Assembly (NCBI GenBank): GCA_015061915.1
Contig: SUVR01000017.1
Location: 1-39,935, forward strand
DNA length: 39,935 nt
Source: Lentisphaerota bacterium
Lineage (GTDB): Bacteria > Verrucomicrobiota > Lentisphaeria > Victivallales > UBA1829
Direction of reading: 5' to 3'
The position numbers were made by a program, and so were the translations under genes. Under the pieces are notes generated by a model. That model saw nothing but the letters and a program-made list of their open reading frames with translations, made no database searches and had not been told where the DNA came from. Of the stretch, positions 22,806 through 32,204 are shown piece by piece. Numbering within the stretch: position 1 is the stretch's first letter; every line of letters starts with the position of its first letter.

Positions 22806-25271
22806 TTATTTCGGGCGTTTCACGCCGCGGTGAGCGATTGCAGCGGTGGGATCTTCGGGCCAGTCGTGTTTCGGGTAGCGGCCTCTCATATCCTTCCGGA
22901 CGAGAAAATAGGATTCATTCCAGAAGGACTCCAGATCTCTTGTTTTCTGTACGGTCCGCATAGCGGGGGAGAGGATATCCATCAGTAACGGCACTCTGCC
23001 TCCGGCGAGGGACGGCGTTTTTTTCAGCCCGAAAAGTTCCTGCAGACGGACGGACACGATCGGTTGCAGGGGATCGGAATAATTGATTGTGATATGGCTG
23101 CCGCTGGGCACTTCAAATTTTTCCGGTGCAAGCTGACGCATCGCCAGCAGATCGGATACATTCAATGCACTTTCCAGGATCATCCGGTAGTTCAATTTTT
23201 TCAGTTCGTCCAATTTCCTGAAACCGGAAACATACGGTGCGAGCCAATCCTCCAGACTTGCCATCAACCCCTCTTCGCTGAAGTCCGGATACTGTTCCGC
23301 ATAGCCGTTCCTGTGCAGAAATGTCACACGCTCCCGGAAGGCTTGTTCGTTTTTGCTCATGCCGAGAGCGGTGAAACCGGTCTTCCGGATCCCCTCCAGA
23401 AATACGGCAAGCAGTTCATCATCGGGGACATCTGCGACTTGTTTCCGGTCCAGCACCATACTGCCGTAAAATTGGATCTTCCATGCACGTACGCACTTTG
23501 CGGTGCTGTCCCATGCCACATCAAAACGTTCCTGCACGGGTAAAATTGTTTTCAAACTCTCCTCTGCCACTGGAGCGGCGAGACGGATTTTTGTTTTTCC
23601 ACGCAGGGTTGTAGTTTCGCCCACTGCGAGAAAGTCGTATTTCGTCAGTACATCTTCCCGATCCAGTTCGGCAACGGTTCCATTGGCGAGGATGTAAGAA
23701 ACAGCTCCGGCGCCGCTTTGCCCGTCCCGTTTCTTCGCCACCCGGTCCGGATAAGCATATGCCAGATATTCCCCGGCATTTTCCACTTGTTCCGGTCCGG
23801 TGTTTCCGTTCCGTGTCAACCGTTCAACGGTCTGCCGGATACGGAAACGGATTGCGGGATCACCGCCGCTGTTCCGGCCGAGTGCCTCCAAGCGTGCGCT
23901 GATGTCTGCAGTTCCACACTTGAGGAAATCCCGTTCCCCCAGCAATGCGGCGATCTGCAAAGCAGTACGGGACCGATGGCTTTTCAGGATCATATGTCCC
24001 AACCGGGGATGGATCGGCAACTTCAGAAGAGCCCGCCCGTGGTCCGTCAGTTTTCCATTCTGTACAGCTCCGAGATCGTTCAATACGGCATACGCCTGTT
24101 CCAGATGAACGGCAGGCGGCGGATCGGGGAACGGCAAACTCTCCGCCTGTTCCGGCGACACGCCCCAGTTCAGCAGCTCCAGAGTCAATTCACAAAGATC
24201 GCTTTCCATGATCTCCGGCGGTCGATGCGCTTCAAAGCCCCGTTCCCCCGTTTCACTCCACAGCCGGATACAGACCCCTTCCGTCACGCGCCCCGCACGC
24301 CCGCGGCGTTGTTCTGCAGCAGCGAGGGAGACCCGTATGGTTTCCAGACGGTTCATTCCGTTTGCAGGAGAAAAACGGGGTACCCGCATCCAGCCGCAGT
24401 CGATCACGATCTGTACACCCTCCACGGTCAAACTGGTTTCCGCAATCGCAGTGGAAAGAATCACACGCCGCCGGTCGTTCCGGGTAAAGATCCGGTCCTG
24501 TTTTTCGGCAGGCAGATTGCCGTAAAGCGGCAGCACATCAAAATCATTCTGTTCACCGAGGGCGCTCTGAACCTGCAGGATCTCCGCCTCACCCGGCAGA
24601 AAAACGAGTGCATCGCCCGGAAAATGGTTCATCGCATTCCGGATCGTGAACGCAACCTGCTCCGCCTGCGCTGTTTCAACGGGACTGTAGATCGTCCGGA
24701 CAGGAAATACCCTGCCCTGCACATGGATCGTCTCTGCATCCGGGATCAGTTTTTTCAACGATGGCAGATCGAGGGTGGCGGACATAACCATGATCCGCAG
24801 GTCCTCCCGCAGATTTGCACGCACATCGAGAGCAAGAGCCAGCCCCAGATCAGCATGGATGTTCCGTTCGTGAAATTCGTCAAATATGATCAGCCCCGCC
24901 TCCGGCAGGTCCGGATCATGCTGGATCATTCGGGTCAGGATCGCCTCTGTCACCACCTCGATTCGTGTCTCACCGGAAACTTTCGTTTCCGTCCCGGTAC
25001 GGTAACCGACTTTTCCGCCCACCGGACACCCCAGCAGCTGTGCCATCCGTCCGGCTGTGGCACGGGCTGCGATCCGGCGCGGCTCCAGCATAATGATCTT
25101 TTTTCCCGCCAGCCAGTCCGGCTCATCCAACAGAAATGCAGGAGGAACAAGGGTACTTTTCCCTGCCCCCGGTTCCGCAGAAAGAAACAGCACGCCGTTC
25201 TGCCGGAACGCCGCAACGATCTCCGGCAGTTTTTCCTGGACCGGAAGGGATGGAAGAAGATCGAAACTCAT
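22806..25271 (-). CDS. hrpB: ATP-dependent RNA helicase HrpB (DEAH-box family)
   Basis: An 821-residue DExH helicase matching the HrpB length. Motifs: Walker A GAGKST (35-40), motif Ia EPRRIAAR (63-70), DEFH (131-134), SAT (164-166), the STAIAETSLT strand (273-282) and motif VI QRRGRAGR (321-328). The HA2 and OB-like regions follow, and the C-terminal HrpB-specific domain (from about 680) carries LPVQERFDVAW upstream and the KHDWPEDPTAA ending typical of the family. Cytoplasmic; its role in bacteria is in RNA metabolism but is poorly defined. Its ATG overlaps the sirtuin stop codon by four bases (ATGA), so the two are translationally coupled. Confidence 0.95.
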   Translation of the reverse strand: MSFDLLPSLPVQEKLPEIVAAFRQNGVLFLSAEPGAGKSTLVPPAFLLDEPDWLAGKKIIMLEPRRIAARATAGRMAQLLGCPVGGKVGYRTGTETKVSGETRIEVVTEAILTRMIQHDPDLPEAGLIIFDEFHERNIHADLGLALALDVRANLREDLRIMVMSATLDLPSLKKLIPDAETIHVQGRVFPVRTIYSPVETAQAEQVAFTIRNAMNHFPGDALVFLPGEAEILQVQSALGEQNDFDVLPLYGNLPAEKQDRIFTRNDRRRVILSTAIAETSLTVEGVQIVIDCGWMRVPRFSPANGMNRLETIRVSLAAAEQRRGRAGRVTEGVCIRLWSETGERGFEAHRPPEIMESDLCELTLELLNWGVSPEQAESLPFPDPPPAVHLEQAYAVLNDLGAVQNGKLTDHGRALLKLPIHPRLGHMILKSHRSRTALQIAALLGERDFLKCGTADISARLEALGRNSGGDPAIRFRIRQTVERLTRNGNTGPEQVENAGEYLAYAYPDRVAKKRDGQSGAGAVSYILANGTVAELDREDVLTKYDFLAVGETTTLRGKTKIRLAAPVAEESLKTILPVQERFDVAWDSTAKCVRAWKIQFYGSMVLDRKQVADVPDDELLAVFLEGIRKTGFTALGMSKNEQAFRERVTFLHRNGYAEQYPDFSEEGLMASLEDWLAPYVSGFRKLDELKKLNYRMILESALNVSDLLAMRQLAPEKFEVPSGSHITINYSDPLQPIVSVRLQELFGLKKTPSLAGGRVPLLMDILSPAMRTVQKTRDLESFWNESYFLVRKDMRGRYPKHDWPEDPTAAIAHRGVKRPK

Positions 25272-26020
25272 ATATCCGACCCTTCCTCTTCCAACACTTT
25301 TTTCACCAGTTCCGGCAGGATCCCGCCCGCCTTCCCCTGCAGAAACAGATCACTGATCCCCTCCCGCGTGAAGGCGGAAGGATCCAGATTGATCTCAATG
25401 ATCTGCGCACCGTTCCGTTTTGCATAACGGGGGATCAGGCACGCCGGCATGACTTCCCCGCTGGTTCCGACAACGATTACGGCATCCACGTGCTTCACTT
25501 CCTCAAAGGCAAGATCCGTGGCTTCTTCCGGCAGACCTTCCCCGAAAAAGACAACATCCGGCTTCAACAGACCGGAACAGGCAGGGCAGACCGGCTGATC
25601 CGTCAGATCTTTTTCCGCTTTCAGGCGCATCCCGCATTTCAAACAGATCAGATATTCCAGCGTGCCGTGAAATTCCGCCACATTCACCGATCCCGCCCGC
25701 TGATGCAGACAATCAATATTCTGCGTTACCAGCAGACCCGCTTTTCCCGCTTTCTGCAGCTCCGCCAGCGCATAATGTGCCGGATTCGGCTCCGCCTGCC
25801 CCCAGTGATCGTAGAAAAGTTCCCGGATCTTCGCCCAGGATTCTTCCGGATGTCTCAAAAAAGTATTGATCTCAATGAAAGAAGGATCCACTTTCTCCCA
25901 CAAACCACCGTTTCCGCGAAAGGGCGGGATCCCGCTTTCCACCGAGATCCCGGCTCCGGTAAAAATCATTGTCCGTGCCGATTTCCGCAAAATCGACGCC
26001 GCATTTTCCAAATCTCGCAT
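25268..26020 (-). CDS. Sir2 family NAD-dependent protein deacylase
   Basis: A 250-residue sirtuin that removes acyl groups from lysine using NAD. Visible motifs are GAGIS (22-26), the RGNGGLW loop (35-41), TQNID (99-103), catalytic H118 (EFHG) and a complete zinc site C126, C129, C145, C148, followed by the VVFFGE strand and the VVGTS segment. All active-site features are intact. The ATG at 26020 has AGGA upstream. Its 3' end overlaps hrpB by four bases. The gene diverges from the GH36-like hydrolase, and the shared promoter region holds an inverted repeat. Confidence 0.94.
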   Translation of the reverse strand: MRDLENAASILRKSARTMIFTGAGISVESGIPPFRGNGGLWEKVDPSFIEINTFLRHPEESWAKIRELFYDHWGQAEPNPAHYALAELQKAGKAGLLVTQNIDCLHQRAGSVNVAEFHGTLEYLICLKCGMRLKAEKDLTDQPVCPACSGLLKPDVVFFGEGLPEEATDLAFEEVKHVDAVIVVGTSGEVMPACLIPRYAKRNGAQIIEINLDPSAFTREGISDLFLQGKAGGILPELVKKVLEEEGSDI

Positions 26021-26063
26021 ATTTTTCCTGTTTTTTTTACATTTTTTCTGCTTTTACAGTATA

Positions 26064-26092
26064 AAAATACACGCTCACGGTGTATATTGCAA
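26064..26092 (-). promoter_or_regulatory. Promoter of the sirtuin-hrpB operon with embedded inverted repeat
   Basis: On the minus strand TTGCAA (26092-26087) and TATTTT (26069-26064) are 17 bases apart. The spacer contains the inverted repeat ATACAC (26067-26072) and GTGTAT (26080-26085), a likely binding site for a repressor or regulator that could serve both divergent genes. A TATATT at 26083-26088 may be the -10 of the plus-strand gene, but it lacks a good -35. Confidence 0.5.
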
Positions 26093-26127
26093 CAGCAAAA
26101 CAATAAAAAATTCAGGAGAACTGAAAA

Positions 26128-28059
26128 ATGACGAAACTGCACGAAATCGTACGCGGCGGCACAACATTCCGTTTTGATGCCGGAAAATACTCTTTCATCA
26201 ATGGCAATTTCAAGCTGGAAAACCTTTCCCCCGTCCTGATGATGAACGGAAAAAATGTTTCCTTCGGCACCTGGAAAATCACAAAATCCTCCGCCTCCGG
26301 TATGACCGCCGCCGCAGAGGGCAAAAGCGGCAGCTGGGAACTGAAAGCAGCCGTGGATACCGCCGGGAAACTGACTCTGACCCTGAACGGAAAACTGAAA
26401 GAAGTCTGCGAAGATCTGGCTGTCTGGTACTTTGATCAGGCAACGATCCCCGCAGATCACCTCGCTGTACAGGGTGCAGGCATGGGCGGCTGTTCCCTGA
26501 TCCCACTGAACGCAAAAGGCGTGAAAAAATCTTCCTTTGACGCTTATACGATGATGCTCATCACAAAGAAAAATACCCAGCTTGCCCTCTCCTTCCCGCT
26601 GATTGGCGATCATCAGGAAGTCATGTGCGGCGCCGGCGAAAAAGGCAAAGTGAGCGACCTGAAAGCCGGATTCCGCATCAAGCACATCACGGCTAAAAAT
26701 TTCAAGCTCAAGCCCCTGTCCTTCCGGGTGGGCGATGGTTTCCGGAGTCTCTACGCATACGGCGAAGAAAACAAGGAAACCGACCGGGATTTCACTCCGT
26801 ACACCGATCCCGGCTGGAACTCCTGGGACTACTACCGTTGGACTGTCACCGAAGATGAAGTACTGGAAAATGCCGAGTTCATTGCAAAAGATCCTGTCCT
26901 TTCCAAGCACGTCAAAAAGATCATTATCGACGACGGCTGGCAGTACGCATACGGCGAATGGGATGCCAACAGCCTCTTCCCCCACGGTATGCCCTGGATG
27001 GCAAAACAGCTCAAAAAATTGAAGTTCAAGCCCGGTCTCTGGATCGCCCCCACTATGCTGGACCCTCACTCCCGGATCGCCCAGATGGAACCGGATATGC
27101 TCGGCAAGGCGGAGAACGGTCAGGGGACACTCTGTATGCGGATCATGGGCAGAAACACCTTTGTTCTGGACCCCACCGTGGAAAAATCCCAAAAGTTTAT
27201 CTACGATCTCTTTGACCGCTACGCCGGTTACGGATACGAATATTTCAAGCTGGACTTCCTCGGTGCCACCGGGTCTGCCAGACAGTTCACCGATAAAACG
27301 ATCGGACGCGGTCATTTGATGGATCTGACCATCGGCATCGCCCGCAAAGCCACTCTCGGCAGAGCCCACATCCTCGGCTGCAACTATACCTTCAACGGCG
27401 GACAGCACAATGTGGATATGGCACGGGTCGGCGGTGACATTCATGCACGCTGGGGCAGCATCGTGGAAAATACCCCCTCCGTGGCGCTCCGGTTCTGGGC
27501 AAACAAGAAACTCTGGGTCAACGATCCCGACTTCGCCCTCTGCCGCGGCTTCGACACCTCGGACGATCCCCAGCTCACCCAGATGCGCTGCAGCCTCGTT
27601 TTCGTGGCGCCCGATCAGACCGATCCCAACTTCGCCCCCGGCAACTGGGCGCTGGTCAACATGAACCGCCCGCAGGCGGAAGTCCTTCTCTCCATTGCTC
27701 TCTGCGCCGGCGGCTCCATCAACCTTTCGGACAAGATGACGCGCCTGAACGAATCCGGTCTTGACCTCGCACGCCGGACCGTCTCGGCGCCCTCCGGGGA
27801 TGCCGCACTGCCGCTGGACCTGTTCAGCTCCGCCCTGCCGAAATACTGGCTCCAGCGTGTGACGGACAACCACCGCCGTCTCCTTATGGTCAACTGGGAG
27901 GATGCGCCTGCCGTACTGCGGATCGACCTCAAAGCGTACGGGATCGCACCAAAAAGTATCGTCAACTTCTGGAACGACAAAACGATCAAGGCGAAGAACG
28001 GCATCATCGAAACCGAACTGCCGCCCCGGTCCTGTCTTTTCGCTGACATCAAAGCATAA
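26128..28059 (+). CDS. GH36/GH27-like glycoside hydrolase (alpha-galactosidase type)
   Basis: A 643-residue enzyme of clan GH-D. An N-terminal beta-sandwich (about 1-215) leads into the catalytic barrel, which starts at PGWNSWDYYR (228-237). Further signatures are IIIDDGWQ (265-272), KPGLWIAP (301-308) and YFKLDFL, with the expected nucleophile D376, then ARVGGDIHARW with D437 as candidate acid/base. A C-terminal beta domain follows from about 560. The substrate is likely an alpha-galactoside or a related raffinose-type sugar. No signal peptide is seen, so cytoplasmic action on imported oligosaccharide is likely. The AGGAG site lies close to the ATG at 26128. Skp begins 14 bases downstream. 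Confidence 0.88.
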   Translation: MTKLHEIVRGGTTFRFDAGKYSFINGNFKLENLSPVLMMNGKNVSFGTWKITKSSASGMTAAAEGKSGSWELKAAVDTAGKLTLTLNGKLKEVCEDLAVWYFDQATIPADHLAVQGAGMGGCSLIPLNAKGVKKSSFDAYTMMLITKKNTQLALSFPLIGDHQEVMCGAGEKGKVSDLKAGFRIKHITAKNFKLKPLSFRVGDGFRSLYAYGEENKETDRDFTPYTDPGWNSWDYYRWTVTEDEVLENAEFIAKDPVLSKHVKKIIIDDGWQYAYGEWDANSLFPHGMPWMAKQLKKLKFKPGLWIAPTMLDPHSRIAQMEPDMLGKAENGQGTLCMRIMGRNTFVLDPTVEKSQKFIYDLFDRYAGYGYEYFKLDFLGATGSARQFTDKTIGRGHLMDLTIGIARKATLGRAHILGCNYTFNGGQHNVDMARVGGDIHARWGSIVENTPSVALRFWANKKLWVNDPDFALCRGFDTSDDPQLTQMRCSLVFVAPDQTDPNFAPGNWALVNMNRPQAEVLLSIALCAGGSINLSDKMTRLNESGLDLARRTVSAPSGDAALPLDLFSSALPKYWLQRVTDNHRRLLMVNWEDAPAVLRIDLKAYGIAPKSIVNFWNDKTIKAKNGIIETELPPRSCLFADIKA

Positions 28060-28073
28060 GAAAGGCTGTCTCT

Positions 28074-28655
28074 ATGAAGAAAATCTTGTTTTTGATCCTT
28101 TTTGCCTGCTCTCTCTCCCTCTGCGCCAAACAGAAAATCGCCGTGGTGGATATGCAGAAGGTATTTTCCGGTTACGATAAGACCAAAGCTCTGGAATTGA
28201 AGATGAACGAGCAGATCAAGGTCTATCAGGAATACGCCGCGAAACTGCTGCAGGAATACCGTGCCATCGAAAGTGAATGTAAGCGTCTGCGGGATGATTC
28301 CATGAATCTGACCCTCAGTGAAGCGGAACGGGAAAGCCGCAAACGCAGTTTTCTCAGCAAAACAGAGGAACTCAAGCGCAAAGAGCAGGAAATCAACGAA
28401 TACAACCGCAGCCGCCAGAAACTGCTGAAAGAACAGTTTGACAAAAAGCGGGCGGAAGTCGTTGCGGAGATCCGCCAGGTGGTCAGCAATAAATGTATGC
28501 TGGAAGGATGGACGATGGCGCTGGATAAATCCGGTATTACACTCAATGATCTGCCTATCGTCATTTATAACGATTCTTCCGCTGACATTACTCAATCCGT
28601 GCTGGATGATCTGAACCGGGCATACCGTACCGGAAAAAAAGAAAAGAGCGAATAA
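28074..28655 (+). CDS. OmpH/Skp family periplasmic chaperone
   Basis: A 193-residue protein with a signal peptide (about 1-18, MKKILFLILFACSLSLCA) and the family opening KIAVVDMQKVFSGYDKT. The middle (about 45-135) is a long charged helical hairpin, which forms the tentacles that hold unfolded outer-membrane proteins. A short beta end follows with DLPIVIYNDSSADIT. Length is slightly above the E. coli protein. It lies 14 bases after the GH36-like gene and before the metG promoter, so it may be read from the hydrolase transcript. The usual neighbours bamA and lpxD are absent. Confidence 0.88.
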   Translation: MKKILFLILFACSLSLCAKQKIAVVDMQKVFSGYDKTKALELKMNEQIKVYQEYAAKLLQEYRAIESECKRLRDDSMNLTLSEAERESRKRSFLSKTEELKRKEQEINEYNRSRQKLLKEQFDKKRAEVVAEIRQVVSNKCMLEGWTMALDKSGITLNDLPIVIYNDSSADITQSVLDDLNRAYRTGKKEKSE

Positions 28656-28661
28656 AAGAAC

Positions 28662-28690
28662 TTGCAATCTGCACGGATCTGTGATATATT
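28662..28690 (+). promoter_or_regulatory. Promoter of the metG-cstA-kinase operon
   Basis: TTGCAA (28662-28667) and TATATT (28685-28690) are 17 bases apart. The first gene starts at 28737, after an AAGGAG site. Confidence 0.7.
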
Positions 28691-28736
28691 TACAGGATAG
28701 AAAGAAATCAAGCGAATCCAAGGAGAACAGAAATTT

Positions 28737-30707
28737 ATGGATAAAAGCAGTTATTATGTCACAACGCCCATTTATTATGTGAACGATAAACCTCATATCG
28801 GTCATGCCTACACAACCGTGCTTGCCGATGTGCTGGCACGTTATCACCGGGCAAAAGGCGATGACACCTTCTTCCTGACCGGCACCGACGAACACGGTCA
28901 GAAAGTCCAGAAAGCCGCCGATGCAAACAATATGACTCCCCAGCAGCAGTGCGATGAAACCGTGGTCCGTTTTCAGGAACTCTGGAAAAAACTCGGCATC
29001 ACCAATGACGACTTCATCCGCACCACCCAGGAGCGCCACAAAAAGATCGTCCGCGCCATTATGCAGGACCTGTACGACCGGGACCTGATCTACAAAGCCG
29101 AATACAAAGGCAGATACTGCGTCCCCTGCGAACGCTTCTTCACGGAAAAAGACCTGGCGGAAGGCGGTCTCTGCCCCGATTGCGGACGCCCCACCGATGA
29201 GATCATCGAGTCCAACTACTTCTTCCGTATGAGCAAGTATCAGGACTGGCTGATCCAGTACATCACGGATCATCCGGACTTCATCCAGCCTTCGTTCCGC
29301 GCCAATGAAACCCTCGGATTCCTGCGCAAGCCGCTGGAAGACCTGTGCATCTCCCGCCCGAAATCCCGTCTGGCGTGGGGGATCGAGCTGCCCTTCGACA
29401 GCGATTATGTCTGCTATGTCTGGTTCGATGCCCTCATCAACTACATCTCCGGCATCGGTTATGGCTCCGATGAAGAAAAGTTCAACCGCTTCTGGAAGAG
29501 CTGCCACCACCTGATCGGGAAAGACATCCTGACCACCCACACGGTCTACTGGCCCACTATGCTCAAGGCGATCGGCGTGGAAATGCCGCAGAGCATCTTC
29601 GCTCACGGCTGGTGGCTGGTCGGAACAACCAAGATGAGCAAATCCCTCGGCAACGTGGTCAACCCCATGGATATGGCGGATAAATACGGTGTGGATGCCT
29701 TCCGTTACTTCCTGATGGCGGGTATGACGCTTGGGAACGATGCCTCCTTCACCGAAGAAGAATTTATCGCCCGCTACAACAGCGACCTTGCCAACGACCT
29801 GGGCAACCTGCTCAGCCGTGTGGTCAAACTGGCAATCAAGAACTTTGACGGCAAACTGCCCAAGCCCGGCGAATTCCAGCAGCTTGATCTGGAACTGGGC
29901 GCAAAGGCTCATCAGGCGATCGATGCCCTCGCAGGCGCTGTCAACAATATGAAACTGGATAAGGGCATTGACACGGTTATGAATGTGGTCCGTGCCGGCA
30001 ACCGCTATCTGGAACAGACCGCCCCGTGGACACTGGCAAAGAACGGCGAAACGGAACGCCTCGGCACAGTGCTTTATACCGCCGCAGAAGTCCTCCGCGT
30101 GGTCTCCGGGCTCCTTATGCCCCTCATGCCCGAAAAGATGTCCGAACTGCGGTACACCCTCGGTATGACGCCGGAAGAGATCAATGCCTTTGACTTCGAT
30201 TCCCTCCGGAACATCGGGGTCCTCACTCCCGGTACGGAACTGCACGACATTGCCGCCCTCTTCCCCCGTATTCTGGTGGAAGACAAGGCAGCCTGCGCCA
30301 AAGCGGAACCAAAGAAGCAGGAAAAGAAGGAAAAAGCAAAAACCGTCAAGCCGAAACAGGAAGAGGAACCGCTGCCGGAAGGAATCATCACCATTGACCA
30401 GTTCTTCAAGGTTCAGCTCAAAACGGCAAAAGTCCTGACCGCCGAACCGGTCGCCAATACTGAAAAATTGATGAAGATGACCATTGAAGTCGGCGAAGAA
30501 GTGCGTCCGCTGGTCGCCGGGATCGCTCAGTTCTACAAGCCGGAAGAACTCATCGGCAAGACCATTGTGGTGGTGGCGAACCTGCGCCCCGCCGTGATCC
30601 GCGGAAACGAGTCACGCGGTATGCTGCTGGCGGCAAAGAACGAAAACGGCTTGAAGCTGGTCACCATTGACGGCGGAGACTTCCCCAGCGGCGTAAGCAT
30701 TGGATAA
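28737..30707 (+). CDS. metG: Methionyl-tRNA synthetase
   Basis: Class I aminoacyl-tRNA synthetase charging tRNA-Met. The 656 residues include HIGH (20-23), a zinc knuckle with C128, C131, C146, C149, and KMSKS (299-303), then the helical anticodon domain (about 350-510). A Lys/Glu/Pro-rich linker (about 520-545) joins the C-terminal tRNA-binding dimerisation domain, which begins at ITIDQFFKVQLKTAKVL. All key residues are present. The AAGGAG site and promoter immediately upstream support the start. A transporter follows after 36 bases. Confidence 0.97.
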   Translation: MDKSSYYVTTPIYYVNDKPHIGHAYTTVLADVLARYHRAKGDDTFFLTGTDEHGQKVQKAADANNMTPQQQCDETVVRFQELWKKLGITNDDFIRTTQERHKKIVRAIMQDLYDRDLIYKAEYKGRYCVPCERFFTEKDLAEGGLCPDCGRPTDEIIESNYFFRMSKYQDWLIQYITDHPDFIQPSFRANETLGFLRKPLEDLCISRPKSRLAWGIELPFDSDYVCYVWFDALINYISGIGYGSDEEKFNRFWKSCHHLIGKDILTTHTVYWPTMLKAIGVEMPQSIFAHGWWLVGTTKMSKSLGNVVNPMDMADKYGVDAFRYFLMAGMTLGNDASFTEEEFIARYNSDLANDLGNLLSRVVKLAIKNFDGKLPKPGEFQQLDLELGAKAHQAIDALAGAVNNMKLDKGIDTVMNVVRAGNRYLEQTAPWTLAKNGETERLGTVLYTAAEVLRVVSGLLMPLMPEKMSELRYTLGMTPEEINAFDFDSLRNIGVLTPGTELHDIAALFPRILVEDKAACAKAEPKKQEKKEKAKTVKPKQEEEPLPEGIITIDQFFKVQLKTAKVLTAEPVANTEKLMKMTIEVGEEVRPLVAGIAQFYKPEELIGKTIVVVANLRPAVIRGNESRGMLLAAKNENGLKLVTIDGGDFPSGVSIG

Positions 30708-30743
30708 AACTTTTACAATCAAACACATACAGGAGTACGGAAG

Positions 30744-32204
30744 ATGTTGTTCTTTCTTGCAGGGATCGTGTTGCTGATCGTGGGTTACTTCACCTACGGA
30801 AAACTGGTTGAAAAGATCGTGGGACCGGATGACCGCATCCCGCCCGCCATTTCCGAAGCGGACGGTGTGGACTATGTGGTTCTGCCCAAATGGAAAAATA
30901 TGATGATCCAGCTCTTGAACATTGCCGGTGTCGGTCCCGTGATCGGGGTCATCCTCGGCATCAAGTTCGGCGAAATCGTCTTCCTGATCATCCCGGTCGG
31001 TTGTGTGATCGCCGGGGCAACGCACGATTTTCTGGCTGGTATGATGTCTCTCCGGGACAAAGGGGCAAACCTGCCCAAGATCATCCGTGACAACCTGGGT
31101 AAGGGCTATTCCCACATTTTCTCCTGGTTTATGGTCGTTCTGCTTCTTCTGGTGGTTGCGGTGTTTATCAATATCCCCGCCAACCTCTGCAACGGTCTGC
31201 TGCCCGGAAACGACAACTTCTGGATCTGCGTGGCTGCGATTTTTGTGTACTATGTGGTGGCGACTCTGTTCCCCGTAGATAAGATCATCGGCACGATCTA
31301 TCCCTTTTTCGCAGCAATGCTGCTGGTGGGTACGGCGGCTGTTTTTGTGATGCTGCTCTGGCTGGGATTCCGGGATCCGGCACTGCTTCAGGAATCCGTT
31401 GCATTCAAAGAACAGATGTTCGGCGGTGAACATTCCCCGGTCATTCCCCTGCTCTTTGTGACCATCGCCTGCGGGATCATCTCCGGCTTCCATGCCACTC
31501 AGTCCCCCATCGTGGCGCGGACCATGAAGAGTGAACGGGAAGCCCGGATCACGTTCTACGGTATGATGATCGCGGAAGGCGTGATCGCTATGGTCTGGGC
31601 AGGCGCTGCTCTGCTGATCTACAACACCTTCCCCGAATATCTGGCAATGAATCCCAATGCCACTTTGAGCAAGATCACCACCTATCTTCTCGGTTCCGGC
31701 ATGGGAACAGTGACGGTGCTTGCCGTGATCATCCTTGCCGTCACATCCGGCGACACCGCTCTGCGCAGCACCCGTCTTTCTCTGGCGGAACTGTTGAAAA
31801 TCAAACAGGCGAGTCTGATGAACCGGATCCTGATCTGTCTGCCGCTGATCGCCATTGTGGCTGTCCTCCTGTGGTGGTCCAACAAGGATGCGGCATCCTT
31901 CTCCCATCTCTGGAACTATTTTGCGTGGGGCAATCAGGTTCTTGCCGCCTCCACACTGATGGCGGCAGCTGTGTGGCTTGCCCGCCGCGGAAAACAGTAT
32001 GACATTGCCCTGATCCCCGGTATGTTCATGACCTTTATCATCGTGGCGTACATTCTCTGGACCAGCCCCGCCCACAAGCAGGCATACGGTTTCGGACTGC
32101 CTCTGACCTTCTCCTGCGCGGTCGGCGCTGTCGTGGCAATCGTCTTCGCCATTTGTGTCCGTTATCTCGGCAAGCAGAAACCGGAAGGACTTGAACAGGA
32201 ATGA
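30744..32204 (+). CDS. cstA: CstA-like carbon starvation membrane protein
   Basis: A 486-residue inner-membrane protein with about 12-13 hydrophobic helices. It carries CstA-family signatures: GVGPVIGVILGIKFG (62-76), GATHDFLAGMMSLR (91-104), ISGFHATQSPIVART near 246-260, and SGDTALRSTRLSLAE near 339-353. CstA proteins take up peptides or pyruvate under carbon limitation. It is shorter than E. coli CstA (about 700), matching the compact form seen in many other phyla. It follows metG by 36 bases, with AGGAG before the ATG. The last four bases overlap the kinase start as ATGA. Confidence 0.9.
   Translation: MLFFLAGIVLLIVGYFTYGKLVEKIVGPDDRIPPAISEADGVDYVVLPKWKNMMIQLLNIAGVGPVIGVILGIKFGEIVFLIIPVGCVIAGATHDFLAGMMSLRDKGANLPKIIRDNLGKGYSHIFSWFMVVLLLLVVAVFINIPANLCNGLLPGNDNFWICVAAIFVYYVVATLFPVDKIIGTIYPFFAAMLLVGTAAVFVMLLWLGFRDPALLQESVAFKEQMFGGEHSPVIPLLFVTIACGIISGFHATQSPIVARTMKSEREARITFYGMMIAEGVIAMVWAGAALLIYNTFPEYLAMNPNATLSKITTYLLGSGMGTVTVLAVIILAVTSGDTALRSTRLSLAELLKIKQASLMNRILICLPLIAIVAVLLWWSNKDAASFSHLWNYFAWGNQVLAASTLMAAAVWLARRGKQYDIALIPGMFMTFIIVAYILWTSPAHKQAYGFGLPLTFSCAVGAVVAIVFAICVRYLGKQKPEGLEQE

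Noticed and set aside
23718-25427. A 569-codon open frame opposite hrpB
   Set aside because: Antisense to all helicase motifs and not supported by a start site.
27615-30245. An 876-codon open frame on the minus strand opposite the GH36-like, Skp and metG genes
   Set aside because: It runs antisense across three well-identified genes, has no ribosome binding site or recognisable motif, and reflects the codon bias of the opposite strand.
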